DNA from: Herbiconiux ginsengi
Lineage (GTDB): Bacteria > Actinomycetota > Actinomycetes > Actinomycetales > Microbacteriaceae
NCBI RefSeq assembly: GCF_900107435.1
Contig: NZ_FNPZ01000005.1
Span: 1 to 64,000 of the forward strand
DNA: 64,000 nt
Direction: 5' to 3'
Shown here: in pieces, positions 1 to 8,888 of the stretch
Layout of the letters: the number at the start of each line of letters is the position of its first letter
How positions within the stretch are numbered: the stretch's first letter is position 1
The notes under the pieces: model-generated
Databases searched by the model: none
Told to the model about the DNA's origin: nothing
The model's input: only the letters and a program-made list of their open reading frames with translations
Translations under genes and position numbers: made by a program

Positions 1-91
1 CCACCAGGTACGACAAACTCGCCATCACATACCGCGCTGGCGTCACCCTCCGCGCCATCCTCACCTGGCAACACCTATTAGGAGACACGCC
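1..91 (+). mobile_element. Right end of an IS5-family insertion sequence (partial)
   Basis: These bases are the reverse complement of the left end of the complete IS5-family element at 10320-11292, so a second copy in inverted orientation ends here. Frame 3 encodes the transposase C-terminus from TRYDKLA to LLGDTP. The terminal repeat ends with ggagacacgcc at 81-91 and is followed by CTAG at 92-95. The in-frame stop TAG (93-95) lies in that CTAG, outside the element. The rest of this copy is beyond the window. Confidence 0.9.
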
Positions 92-99
92 CTAGCCGA

Positions 100-735
100 C
101 TATTCCTTGGGGATTACCATCTCGAGAAAGTCCGCAATTACGGCACGCATGTGCATTCTGTCTTGCTCATACAGCCATTGCACTTGAAGTCCGTCAAGCA
201 AAGCAATGAATGTGATAGCGAGAGCCTCGGGTGACATTGTGGAGTTCGATTCACCGCGCGAGGCCAGTACTTGGAATATGCCGGTATAGAACTGCCTCAG
301 TGCACGATACCGGGACTGAAAATACTCGTAGGCCGGGTGGTCAGGCGTAGTTGCTTCAGACGACAATGTCGAATGGAGGGCAATGAGACCGGGTTCCGTC
401 TCGTTCTGAACCGCCACTTCTAGCATCGCCCGCACCGCGTTGGCGGGCGTGTCCTCGATAGAAGAACTCGCTTCGAAGTAAACCTGGGTTCCTTTGCTGT
501 CTCGGTACTCGAGCACAGCCAAAAGCAAGGTCTCCTTCGTGGGGAAGTGGTGAAGCAGTCCTGTGTAGCTGATGCCTGCGCGCGCTGCGACATCCTTCAT
601 CGTTGCCCCGTAGAAGCCAGAGATACCGAAGGCGTCAACGCACGCTTCGAGAGCGCGTTGGCGCACGGCCGCACTCTTCGCGTATCGGCCGCGAGATCCG
701 GGGTTTGTCACGATCATCGACGTACCTGCCTTCAT
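100..735 (-). CDS. TetR-family transcriptional regulator of glycosidase cluster A
   Basis: A one-component repressor of about 211 residues. The N-terminal helix-turn-helix reads MKDVAARAGISYTGLLHHF, followed by the KETLL segment usual for this subgroup. The C-terminal ligand domain contains LQVQWLYEQD, matching the TetR at 48474-49082 (LQIRWLYDPS) and the scrap at 11650-11733, so the three are paralogues. The reading frame is open upstream to 861, but that part is not TetR-like. I use the ATG at 735; the ATG at 717 is an alternative. It is divergent from the MFS-GH1 genes starting at 850, which suggests it controls them, with a sugar or aglycone as inducer (inference). Confidence 0.88.
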   Translation of the reverse strand: MKAGTSMIVTNPGSRGRYAKSAAVRQRALEACVDAFGISGFYGATMKDVAARAGISYTGLLHHFPTKETLLLAVLEYRDSKGTQVYFEASSSIEDTPANAVRAMLEVAVQNETEPGLIALHSTLSSEATTPDHPAYEYFQSRYRALRQFYTGIFQVLASRGESNSTMSPEALAITFIALLDGLQVQWLYEQDRMHMRAVIADFLEMVIPKE

Positions 736-849
736 CTTTGTTGCTTCGCTCACATGCGAATGCCGTAGTTCGATTCGGTTTATGGTAGCGTCTGCGTGAA
801 GTTCGTATTGTGATTCTAGTTTCAAGCGACGTTGATCAAGGGAGATCAG

Positions 850-2162
850 ATGACAACCCATAGTTCTGCCAGCGCGCCAAGCTCACTCGAGGAGCTGGCG
901 CCGTCCGCGCCAAAACTCTTGAAGCGGGAGCTGGTCGCCCTCTTTCTGGCGCAGTCCACGCTGTACCTGGCCCTCGTCGTCCCCCCAGCTTTTCACTGGC
1001 CATCAAGATCGGGGCGATCGACCCAGTCAACAAGGACACGATCCTGGCCTTGTGCATCGGCATCGGCGGGACACTCATCCTCTTCACGAACCCCATCGCA
1101 GGAGTGCTCAGCGACCGGACTCGATCGCGTTTTGGTCGCAGGCGACCTTGGTTCCTCGGTGGGATGCTCATCGCCCTCGCCGGTTCCGCTCTCGTGGGGC
1201 TTGGAAACGACGCCGTCACCATCGTTGCTGGATGGGCAGTGGCAGTTGTTGGCTACACCCTGAGTACTTCCATGCTTCTCGCGTACCTCGGTGACAGGCT
1301 GCCGGAGGAACAACGCGGGAAGGTCATGGGCATCAACGGCGCGATTACTCAAATCGGTCCGATCGTGGGAATTGTGATTGCTGGTTCTTTCGCCTCGCAG
1401 CTTGGGCTGATGTTCCTCATTCCCGCTGCAATCGCATTTCTCGGACCAGTCTGGTTCCTGGTGTCCATGAGAGACAGCCAATACTCCGGTGCTCTCCCGC
1501 CGTTCCGTTTCAGCGACTTGACGCGAGGGTTCTACTTCAATCCCCGCCGGCACACGAATTTTGGTTGGGTCATCCTGAGCAAGCTTTTCGTGTACGCATC
1601 GCTTGCCTTCGGCGGTCTCTACGGTATCTATTTGCTGCAGGCCCGTCTGGGGCTCGACACAGGCGCGGTCGCCACGCTGATCGCTACAGTGGCGGGTCTC
1701 GGAGTCTTCACTGCGATCATTGGTGCCATTGGCGCCGGTTGGCTCTCAGACAAGTTGCGGTCGCGCAAGCCGTTCCTAATCGCCAGCGGTGTGCTACTCG
1801 TCGCGAGCCCTCTTATTGTCGGAACGACCACGAGCACGTTGCAGTTCATTGTGGGCGGACTAGTTGGGACATTCGCAATCGGAATCTACGGTTCGGTTGA
1901 TCAGGCTCTGGCTCTCGACACCCTCCCGTCCGATGAAAACGAAAACGGGCGCTACCTAGCAATCTTCGGTCTGGCCAATGGGATCCCCCAGGCGTTCGGG
2001 CCCTTCGCGGCGGCCTTTGTTCTTACCTTGGCGGGCGGTGACTACAGCTGGGTCTACTACGTCGCCGCTGCTTTCGCGGCACTCGGAGCCCTAAGCATCA
2101 TCCCGATCAGCGTCGGCAAGCGTGCATCCCTGTCCACCGTCAGCATCGACGCTGTGAGCTAG
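850..2162 (+). pseudogene. MFS/GPH-type glycoside or sugar transporter, frameshifted
   Basis: A twelve-helix major facilitator protein of about 437 residues, probably importing a glycoside. The signature GVLSDRTRSRFGRRRPW sits after TM2. Translation starts at ATG 850, five bases after GGGAG. That frame runs to ALVVPP and then fails, while the continuation (SFSLAIKIGAID) is one frame over and stays open to 2162. The switch is in a run of six C at 981-986; seven C would restore one frame. This is a single-base deletion or a sequencing error. A related but distinct porter lies at 46820-48145. It is followed 109 bp later by GH1, so it was probably the first gene of the cluster A operon. Confidence 0.85.
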
Positions 2163-2271
2163 ACCAACCGGCAAGCCGACAACGCGCGCACACCGCTCCC
2201 TCAACCAGTGACACGAAACCTATGAAGTTGCCTTATCTCAATTCCGACGAGCACACAGAAACGGAGGAACC

Positions 2272-3477
2272 ATGAAGACGTTCAAAAAGAGCTTTCTATG
2301 GGGGGCGGCGACAGCGCCGCATCAGGTCGAAGGCAACAACACCAACAGTGACTGGTGGATGCGCGAGGGCCTGATCCCTGGCATGGAACCCAGTGGCGAT
2401 GCCGTGGACAGCTACCACCGCTACGAAGAGGACATGCAACTGCTGGCCGACGCGGGACTGAACGCGTATCGCTTCGGCATCGAGTGGGCACGCATCGAGC
2501 CGCGCCCCGGGCAGTTCTCACTTGCGGAACTTGCTCACTACCGACGAATGATCGAGACCGCGATCAACTTCGGCTTGACTCCGGTCGTTACGCTTCAGCA
2601 CTTCTCTAATCCCCGGTGGTTCGCTGAGGAGGGGGGCTGGTATGGCCCGCATGCAGTGGAACGCTTTCGGTCATACGTGACCAAAGCCACGACGATCCTC
2701 GATGGCGTGGAATGGGTCGCCACCATCAACGAACCAAACATGCAGGCGATGATGGGAATGATGATGGAGGCCTTCGCATCCGGGCCCGTACCGGACTGGC
2801 AAAGCCCAACCGTCGAAGGTGAGCCGGACGTGGGAGCTCACTCACTGCCGACACCAGAGCCTCGATTCGGCGCTCCGCTGGTGGAGGCACATCACGCGGT
2901 GCGAGACATCATCCGCGAACGTGTCGGCGCAAAAGTGGGCTGGACCGTCGCGAACGGTGCGCTCACAGCAAAGCCCGGGGCTGCGGCGACGCTCATCGAC
3001 ATCCGATATAGAACTGAGGACCTTTACTTAGAAGCTGCGCGCAACGATGACTTCATCGGTGTCCAGTCTTACTCGTCGCAGGAAGTTGACGAGAACGGCC
3101 TTGTGCCCCACCCCGCCCACCCCGACAACACCATGGTCGGCACAAGCTATCGGCCCGATGCGCTCGGCATGGCAGTGCGCCACGCGTGGGAGGTCACTGG
3201 AGGTGTTCCGGTCCTCGTAACGGAAAACGGAATTGCCACAGATGACGATCGACGGCGCATCGCTTACACCTCCGGTGCGTTGACCGGGCTGCAGGCCGCC
3301 ATCGCTGATGGCGTGGACGTGCGCGGCTATCTCCACTGGAGTGCGCTGGACAACTACGAATGGGGGCATTGGGGTCCCACTTTTGGCCTCATCGCCGTCG
3401 ACCGCGCAACATTCGAGCGAACGCCCAAACCGAGCCTTGCGTGGCTAGGCAACATCGCCCTGGACGGGCACCTGTGA
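2272..3477 (+). CDS. Glycoside hydrolase family 1 beta-glucosidase
   Basis: A cytoplasmic retaining beta-glycosidase of 401 residues with no signal peptide. The N-terminus FLWGAATAPHQVEGNN is the family 1 signature. The acid/base is Glu154 in TINEPN and the nucleophile Glu318 in VTENGI. The C-terminal LDNYEWGHW completes the aglycone pocket. It is shorter than typical GH1 enzymes (about 450 residues). ATG 2272 follows GGAGG. It is a paralogue of the GH1 at 40595-41809, sharing long stretches such as LIPGMEPSGDA and VGVQSYSSQEVD. It stands where cluster B has no GH1, directly in front of an MFS remnant, so its position is recombinant. Likely substrates are beta-glucosides or beta-fucosides/galactosides; the sequence does not settle which. 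Confidence 0.93.
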   Translation: MKTFKKSFLWGAATAPHQVEGNNTNSDWWMREGLIPGMEPSGDAVDSYHRYEEDMQLLADAGLNAYRFGIEWARIEPRPGQFSLAELAHYRRMIETAINFGLTPVVTLQHFSNPRWFAEEGGWYGPHAVERFRSYVTKATTILDGVEWVATINEPNMQAMMGMMMEAFASGPVPDWQSPTVEGEPDVGAHSLPTPEPRFGAPLVEAHHAVRDIIRERVGAKVGWTVANGALTAKPGAAATLIDIRYRTEDLYLEAARNDDFIGVQSYSSQEVDENGLVPHPAHPDNTMVGTSYRPDALGMAVRHAWEVTGGVPVLVTENGIATDDDRRRIAYTSGALTGLQAAIADGVDVRGYLHWSALDNYEWGHWGPTFGLIAVDRATFERTPKPSLAWLGNIALDGHL

Positions 3478-3683
3478 TCAGCTCGGTACTGCCAGACAAG
3501 GACCGATTCGGAACAGATCTGGGCGTGCTCAACATCGCTTCCACACTGCCCGGAGTCATTGGACCGGCCATCGCCGGCGTCATCGTCATTGCCTTTGGTG
3601 GGTACCTCGCGATCTACATCGCAGTCGTCGTCATCGCTCTGCTGGGTGCCCTCGCCGTCCTGCCCATCAAGAGTGTGCGCTAA
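3474..3683 (+). pseudogene. 3' remnant of an MFS transporter
   Basis: About 69 codons match the last two transmembrane segments of the MFS porter at 46820-48145: SSVLPDKDRFGTDLGVLNIA here against SSVLPDKERFGTDLGVLNIA there, with both ending PIKSVR. It begins exactly at the GH1 stop (GTGATCAGC; the GTG overlaps the TGA). Everything 5' of this point is missing. In cluster B the intact porter lies directly upstream of GH43, and here the remnant lies directly upstream of GH43. This is therefore a recombination scar left when MFS-GH1 replaced the original porter. Confidence 0.9.
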
Positions 3684-3715
3684 GCGACGCCTCGCACGCT
3701 CAGCCAGTCTTCGCC

Positions 3716-3735
3716 GCCCCGCCCCGCCCCGCCCC
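3716..3735 (+). repeat. GCCCC microsatellite, four units
   Basis: Four perfect tandem GCCCC units lie between the MFS remnant and the GH43 ribosome-binding site. No role is known. Such tracts are prone to slippage, and the spacing upstream of GH43 could vary between isolates. Confidence 0.8.
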
Positions 3736-3779
3736 GTCACGGACACCACACAGAGTTTGTCGCACCAAAGGAGAAGCAC

Positions 3780-5240
3780 TTGACCACTCTTGCCGTCAAT
3801 CCATTCCTACCCGACTGGGAGTACGTTCCGGACGGTGAGCCACGCATCTTCGGCGATCGTCTGTACCTTTTCGGATCGCATGACAGGTTCGGCGGACTTA
3901 AGTACTGCATGAACGACTATGTGGTGTGGTCGGCGCCCTTGCACGATCTTGGGAACTGGACGTCGCACGGCGTCGTGTACCGCAAGGATCAGGATCCGGG
4001 GAACCCGAAGGGAAAGATCGCGCTTTGGGCCCCCGATGTGGTCCAAGGAGCAGACGGGCGATTCTATCTGTACTACGGGATGCAGTTCGTGCCGCGCCTG
4101 TCGGTGGCGGTGGCGGACGCCCCCGAAGGGCCGTACGAGTTTCTCGGTCACGTCACTGATCGGGACGGCGCGCCTCTCGGCTCTATCGCCGGCCAGCCAT
4201 TCCCCTTTGATCCCGGCGTGTTGGTAGACGACGACGGGCAGGTATACCTCTACTTCGGATTTGCGCCGGACAACGCGCTCACCTCGCGGGTGATGGATAA
4301 GCACAAACTCGAACACGAAGGAGCCTACGTCGCGACTCTCGAGCCCGACATGATGACGATCGCGGTCGGGCCACGGTTGATCGTGCCGATGGTGGGAAAG
4401 AGTGAAGGAAGCGGCTTCGAGGGGCACGAGTTCTTCGAAGCTGCGTCCATCCGGAAGATCGGTGACACGTACTACTTCGTGTACTCCTCGATACATGGAC
4501 ATGAGCTCTGCTACGCGACAAGCAGTCGCCCCAGCGAGGGCTTCCGATTCGGTGGGGTACTGATCAGTAACGGCGACATCGGACTCAACGGGCGCACGCC
4601 GAGGGACGCGCTGAACTACACCGCGAACAATCACGGCGGGCTCGTCGAGATCGATGGTCAGTGGTACATCTTCTATCACCGACACACCAACCGGGATCAG
4701 GTCAGCCGTCAGGCGGCTGCCGAACCCATCGCCATCGATGGCCATGGGCAGTTCACGCAAGCCGAGATGACCAGCTCTGGGCTAAACAACGGTCCATTGC
4801 CTGGAATCGGAGAGTATCCGGCGCGTATCGCCTGCGTACTGCAGTCCGCCGCTGGTGCGAAACCCGTTCCGTACCTGAGCTTTTTTCGAAGCAGGAGCTC
4901 GCATCCGTACTTCACGCAGACTGGCCGGGATCGAGAAGGTGACGGCGATCAGTACATCGCAAACCTCCGCGATGGTGCCGTCGCCGGATTCAAGTACTTC
5001 GATCTCACCGAGACGCGATCGATCGCGGTGGATTCTCGTCGTGGCGACGGCAAGATTTTCATCAGTACCGAGCTCGACGGCGCCCCCATCGCCAGCGTTC
5101 GAGTGCCCACTCATTCGGGACTCAGTCGCGCGTCCCTTCCCGAGGGCCTCGGCAAAGAAACGGCACTGTACTTCCGGTATCGCGGAACGGGCGCAACGGA
5201 CTTCCACACATTTACCCTTGGTGGCGCCAGCGATGTTTGA
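3780..5240 (+). CDS. Glycoside hydrolase family 43 (beta-xylosidase / alpha-L-arabinofuranosidase type)
   Basis: An inverting pentosidase of 486 residues with no signal peptide. The five-bladed propeller starts at VNPFLPDWEYVPDGEPRIF. Candidate catalytic residues are the base Asp18 (or Asp12), the pKa-modulating Asp144 in FPFDPGVLVDDDG and the acid Glu220 in HEFFEAASIRKIGD. A C-terminal beta-sandwich of about 150 residues follows. The start is a TTG at 3780 behind AAAGGAG; the paralogue at 46737 also starts with TTG. It is 40 bp upstream of GH3, within one operon. GH43 members remove terminal xylose or arabinose, which would make it the pentose-trimming step before GH3 and GH1 act (inference). 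Confidence 0.9.
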   Translation: MTTLAVNPFLPDWEYVPDGEPRIFGDRLYLFGSHDRFGGLKYCMNDYVVWSAPLHDLGNWTSHGVVYRKDQDPGNPKGKIALWAPDVVQGADGRFYLYYGMQFVPRLSVAVADAPEGPYEFLGHVTDRDGAPLGSIAGQPFPFDPGVLVDDDGQVYLYFGFAPDNALTSRVMDKHKLEHEGAYVATLEPDMMTIAVGPRLIVPMVGKSEGSGFEGHEFFEAASIRKIGDTYYFVYSSIHGHELCYATSSRPSEGFRFGGVLISNGDIGLNGRTPRDALNYTANNHGGLVEIDGQWYIFYHRHTNRDQVSRQAAAEPIAIDGHGQFTQAEMTSSGLNNGPLPGIGEYPARIACVLQSAAGAKPVPYLSFFRSRSSHPYFTQTGRDREGDGDQYIANLRDGAVAGFKYFDLTETRSIAVDSRRGDGKIFISTELDGAPIASVRVPTHSGLSRASLPEGLGKETALYFRYRGTGATDFHTFTLGGASDV

Positions 5241-5279
5241 GCAACGCTGCAATTCGCACGACTTTGACAGGAGATTCAG

Positions 5280-7553
5280 ATGACCGACACCTTTGAGATC
5301 GAGGCCGCTGATCTTGTAGCGAGGTTGAGCCTCGCGGAGAAAGCAACGCTAGGGGGTGGGGCATCTTTCTGGGAGTCGGCGCCAGCGCAAGGCGTGCCGA
5401 CGTTCGTTATGTCCGATGGCCCGCACGGACTTCGCAGACAGGAAGGTGACGCGGCTGATCACCTAGGTCTCGGCGCAAGTGTGCCTGCTACCTGCTTTCC
5501 TCCCGCCGTTGGGCTTGGACAGAGTTGGGATCACGATCTCGTTCGCCGTGTTGGCGGGGCACTCGCGCTGGAAGCACAAGACCAAGGCGTGAACGTACTT
5601 CTCGGTCCGGGTATCAACATCAAGAGAGATCCGAGGTGTGGACGCAACTTTGAGTACCTCAGCGAAGACCCGTATCTCACGAGCTTCCTTGCAAGCTCGT
5701 GGGTGAATGGTCTCCAGGCGGGCGGTGTGGGCGCATCACTGAAACACTTCGCCGCGAACAATGCTGAATACGACCGCATGCGGCTGAGTTCAGACGTCGC
5801 GGATCGGCCGCTCCGAGAGATCTACCTACGTGCGTTCGAACGAGTCATCCGTGACGCGCAACCTTGGACCGTGATGTGCTCGTATAACCGCATCAACGGA
5901 GTGCTCGCGTCCCAGAACAAGTGGCTGTTGACGGACGTCCTTCGTCGTGACTGGGGCTTTAAGGGTGCTGTTGTGAGCGACTGGGGTGCGGTCGAAGATC
6001 GTGTGGCCGCTGTTGCCGCGGGCCTGGACCTCCAGATGCCCGGAGGCACGGAGTTCTTCAACGGTGCGGTCGTGGACGCGGTGCTCGAGGGAGAACTGTC
6101 TGAGACCGACGTGGATCGCGCGGCAACTGCAGTGGCTCGTACTTCGCTGCTGGCTCAACATCACGGTCGAGATGTTTCCGTCGACTACGAAGCGCACCAC
6201 GCTCTGGCGCGCGAAGCGGCAGTCCGAAGCATCGTGCTCCTCAAGAATGACGGCAACCTGCTGCCCCTCGAGCCTCACGGACGCATCGCCGTGATCGGTG
6301 CGTTCGCGTCAGCGCCGCGATACCAGGGTGGCGGTAGCTCACATGTCCGAGCCACCCATCTCGACATCCCCCTTTCGGAGATCCGGACTGCGGCTCCTCG
6401 GGCGACCGTGGAGTACGCACTCGGATTCACAACTGATGGATCCGGTGACGCGGCTGCTCTGCGACTTGAGGCAGCGCAGCGGGCACACGACTCCGACATC
6501 GCAATCGTCTTCCTGGGGCTCGCTGAGGCGCACGAATCTGAAGGGTTCGATCGCGAGACGATCGACCTGCCCCCAGAACAGCTGGCTGTTCTCGAAGCGG
6601 TCGCTGCGGAGCAACCAAATACCGTCGTTGTTCTCTCAGCCGGCGGCATTGTGCACCTCGCCCCCGTGCATCAGCTCGCACCGGCCATTCTATCTGGCGG
6701 CCTCCTTGGTCAGGGCGGAGGCGCCGCGATTGCGGATGTGCTCTTTGGGGCAGTGAACCCGTCAGGACGTTTGGCGGAGACCGTGCCTCTTCGTTTGCAA
6801 GATGCGCCCAGCTACCTCCAATTTCCGGGTGAGCACTCCCGCGTCGTGTACGGTGAAGGACTGTTCGTTGGCTACAGGGGTTACGACGCCCGCGCGCAAG
6901 ACGTCCTCTACCCCTTTGGACACGGACTGTCCTACACGGACTTCTCCTTCGATGCTCTGGCGGTCGAAGGGGACCAGGACGGAATCGCTATCGCTGTCAG
7001 CGTCCAAAACCTCGGCCCGGTCGCCGGGCGGGAGATCGTCCAGATCTATGCCTCGAAGGTGGATTCGGCCGTAAGTCGAGCCCCTCGCGAGCTGGTCGGT
7101 GTTTCTGTCGTCGAGGTGGAGCCCGGAGACAGCGTCACCGTGCATATTCGGGTGGATCGACGAGACCTGGCGTACTGGGATGACCGCTTCAACCGATGGA
7201 TCGTCGAGGACGGCGTCTATCGCGTTGCCGCCGCGAAGTCCAGTCGCGACATTCAGCTTGAATCCCTCGTTGAAGTCGTCGGCGACGTCGATCGCAGCGT
7301 CTTCACGCCGAACTCGACTGTTGCTGAACTGATGTCGAACCCCGCCGCCTCGCCCATCGCGATGGCAGCGTTCGGTGGACTGATGCCCTCCGCCGACGCT
7401 GGCGCAGAACTGGGGATGGACGTGATGAAGATGGTTGCATCGATGCCATTGAATCGGCTCATCACCGGAACTCCCGAGGCAGAAGGGCAACTTGGAGCGC
7501 TCCTCGAAGCTGTCAACTCCGCTGCTACGGCTCCCAGTGCCGACAACAACTAA
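5280..7553 (+). CDS. Glycoside hydrolase family 3 beta-glucosidase/beta-xylosidase
   Basis: A retaining exo-glycosidase of 757 residues, probably cytoplasmic. The (alpha/beta)8 domain carries KHFAANNAEYDR and the nucleophile Asp234 in VVSDWGAV. A second alpha/beta sandwich contains QGGGSSHV. A fibronectin-III-like domain (about 560-680) begins after the PFGHGLSYTDF motif, and a tail of about 80 residues contains DVMKMVASMPLNRL. ATG 5280 has AGGAG upstream. It is nearly collinear with the IS-interrupted GH3 at 41887-45228, whose reconstructed length is also 757, and a third homologue lies at 50244. It is 37 bp upstream of the SDR. Confidence 0.93.
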   Translation: MTDTFEIEAADLVARLSLAEKATLGGGASFWESAPAQGVPTFVMSDGPHGLRRQEGDAADHLGLGASVPATCFPPAVGLGQSWDHDLVRRVGGALALEAQDQGVNVLLGPGINIKRDPRCGRNFEYLSEDPYLTSFLASSWVNGLQAGGVGASLKHFAANNAEYDRMRLSSDVADRPLREIYLRAFERVIRDAQPWTVMCSYNRINGVLASQNKWLLTDVLRRDWGFKGAVVSDWGAVEDRVAAVAAGLDLQMPGGTEFFNGAVVDAVLEGELSETDVDRAATAVARTSLLAQHHGRDVSVDYEAHHALAREAAVRSIVLLKNDGNLLPLEPHGRIAVIGAFASAPRYQGGGSSHVRATHLDIPLSEIRTAAPRATVEYALGFTTDGSGDAAALRLEAAQRAHDSDIAIVFLGLAEAHESEGFDRETIDLPPEQLAVLEAVAAEQPNTVVVLSAGGIVHLAPVHQLAPAILSGGLLGQGGGAAIADVLFGAVNPSGRLAETVPLRLQDAPSYLQFPGEHSRVVYGEGLFVGYRGYDARAQDVLYPFGHGLSYTDFSFDALAVEGDQDGIAIAVSVQNLGPVAGREIVQIYASKVDSAVSRAPRELVGVSVVEVEPGDSVTVHIRVDRRDLAYWDDRFNRWIVEDGVYRVAAAKSSRDIQLESLVEVVGDVDRSVFTPNSTVAELMSNPAASPIAMAAFGGLMPSADAGAELGMDVMKMVASMPLNRLITGTPEAEGQLGALLEAVNSAATAPSADNN

Positions 7554-7589
7554 GCGCTTCGCCAGACCACCTCAACGAAAGGATCGACT

Positions 7590-8492
7590 ATGACGGAACG
7601 ATTGACTGGAAAGACCGCCCTCGTCACGGGTGGAGGCAACGGCGTCGGCAAGGCTGTGGCGCTTGCACTCGCAGCTCAAGGCGCTCGGGTCGTTGTCAAC
7701 GACCTGGGCACAAGCGAACAAGCCGAGGGAGTCAGTCGTGGCGCGGCCGACATCACTGTAGAAGAGATCCATGCCGCAGGTGGCGAGGCCGTCGCGAGCT
7801 ACGATTCGGTCGCGACCGCGGAAGGCGTGCAGAACGCCGTGGCGATTGCCGAATCGGCCTTCGGTCCAGTTGACATCGTCGTGGCGTGCGCGGGCGCCAT
7901 CTTCCCGGGAGACCTGTCCGCGACCGATGAGACATGGCACCGCTTCATCGATCTGTTCCTCTCCCAGAAGTTCTTCCTCGCACGCGCAACCGTTCCCGGA
8001 ATGGCAGAGCGCGGATGGGGACGGTTCATCACAGTCACCTCTGAAGGCGCTCGCGGAACTCTGGGTAACCCGATCTTCGCCGCAGCAATGGGCGGCGTAA
8101 TCTCTCTCACGAAAGCGATCGCGAATGACTACCGCGCGCACGGTGTCACCGCCAACAGCTTCAACCCCGCAGCTGCCACTCGCCTGTACCACGCGACGAT
8201 CGCCGACTGGAAGGTCAAACACGACGCGGGAGAGATCACAGACGAGATGTGGGCAGCCATTGAGGCGGGTCCGGGTCCGGCCAGCTACGTCGCACCGATG
8301 GTCACTTGGCTGACCACGGATGCGGCGGCGAAGACGACCGGCCAGGTCTTCACCATTGGCGGTGGCTCGGTCACACGGTGGTCATCGTTCGAGCAAGTAC
8401 GGAGCATCTACAAGGGCGATCATAGATCCACGCCCGAATGGTCTTTGGACGAGCTCGACCAGACCGTTCCTACCGGCCTCTTTGAAAACTAG
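7590..8492 (+). CDS. Short-chain dehydrogenase/reductase lacking the Tyr and Lys of the active site
   Basis: A classical-fold SDR of 300 residues. The dinucleotide motif is TGGGNGVGK (residues 14-21) and VVVNDLG follows beta-2, as in the SDR domain of multifunctional beta-oxidation proteins. Ser151 (VTSEGARG) is in place, but the YxxxK positions read F163 and M167 (PIFAAAMGG). Canonical hydride-transfer chemistry is therefore doubtful. The SDR at 59426 is its closest relative in the window and has the same loss. It is 37 bp after GH3 in the glycosidase operon. It may oxidise an aglycone or a sugar with altered chemistry, or serve a non-redox role (inference). ATG 7590 follows AAAGGA. Confidence 0.85.
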   Translation: MTERLTGKTALVTGGGNGVGKAVALALAAQGARVVVNDLGTSEQAEGVSRGAADITVEEIHAAGGEAVASYDSVATAEGVQNAVAIAESAFGPVDIVVACAGAIFPGDLSATDETWHRFIDLFLSQKFFLARATVPGMAERGWGRFITVTSEGARGTLGNPIFAAAMGGVISLTKAIANDYRAHGVTANSFNPAAATRLYHATIADWKVKHDAGEITDEMWAAIEAGPGPASYVAPMVTWLTTDAAAKTTGQVFTIGGGSVTRWSSFEQVRSIYKGDHRSTPEWSLDELDQTVPTGLFEN

Positions 8493-8536
8493 CCGCCGGC
8501 CGCCGGCTCCATTGCCGCCGAACCAAGGACTCTCCG

Positions 8537-8668
8537 TTGTCGCGATTTCCTGCCAACATCCTCTGGGGTGCATCCGCGCCACCGCATCAGACCGAGGGGA
8601 ACAACGTCAACAGTGATGGGAGGGCGCGGGAAGGAGTGATTCCGGGGATGGAGCCGAGCGGCGACGGC
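8537..8668 (+). pseudogene. 5' remnant of a GH1 beta-glucosidase
   Basis: TTG 8537 opens a frame of about 44 codons matching the N-terminus of the GH1 at 40595-41809: PHQTEGNNVNSD is identical and VIPGMEPSGD nearly so. Similarity stops abruptly after SGD, and one of the two conserved Trp of DWW reads G. The following 220 bp to the next gene contain no recognisable domain. In cluster B a full GH1 follows GH3, so this is the residue of the ancestral downstream GH1. Confidence 0.85.
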
Positions 8669-8888
8669 AATCGACGAGGACGCCCTCGCGGACGTGCTCA
8701 CGTCGATTGCCGTCTCCGCTCTCTCGACGGGGTCATTCTCAGCCCCCCACGCCGCGCATTTCAGCGTCGAGCCGCTGGGGAGACCTACTCGAAGTCTTAC
8801 GACGAAGTGCACAGAGCTCTCAGCGGTGTCCCCCTCACAAATGTTGTCAACGCCCCCACGCTCGCCACGATTTGATCCCGGAGCCCTA

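Noticed and set aside
993-1553. 186-codon minus-strand open frame opposite the MFS gene
   Set aside because: It is a shadow of the MFS coding strand with low-complexity charged residues and no start signal.
5280-7553. The 80-residue GH3 tail as a new domain
   Set aside because: GH3 enzymes with a fibronectin-III-like domain often have a comparable helical tail, and all three copies here share it, so it is probably a known C-terminal element.
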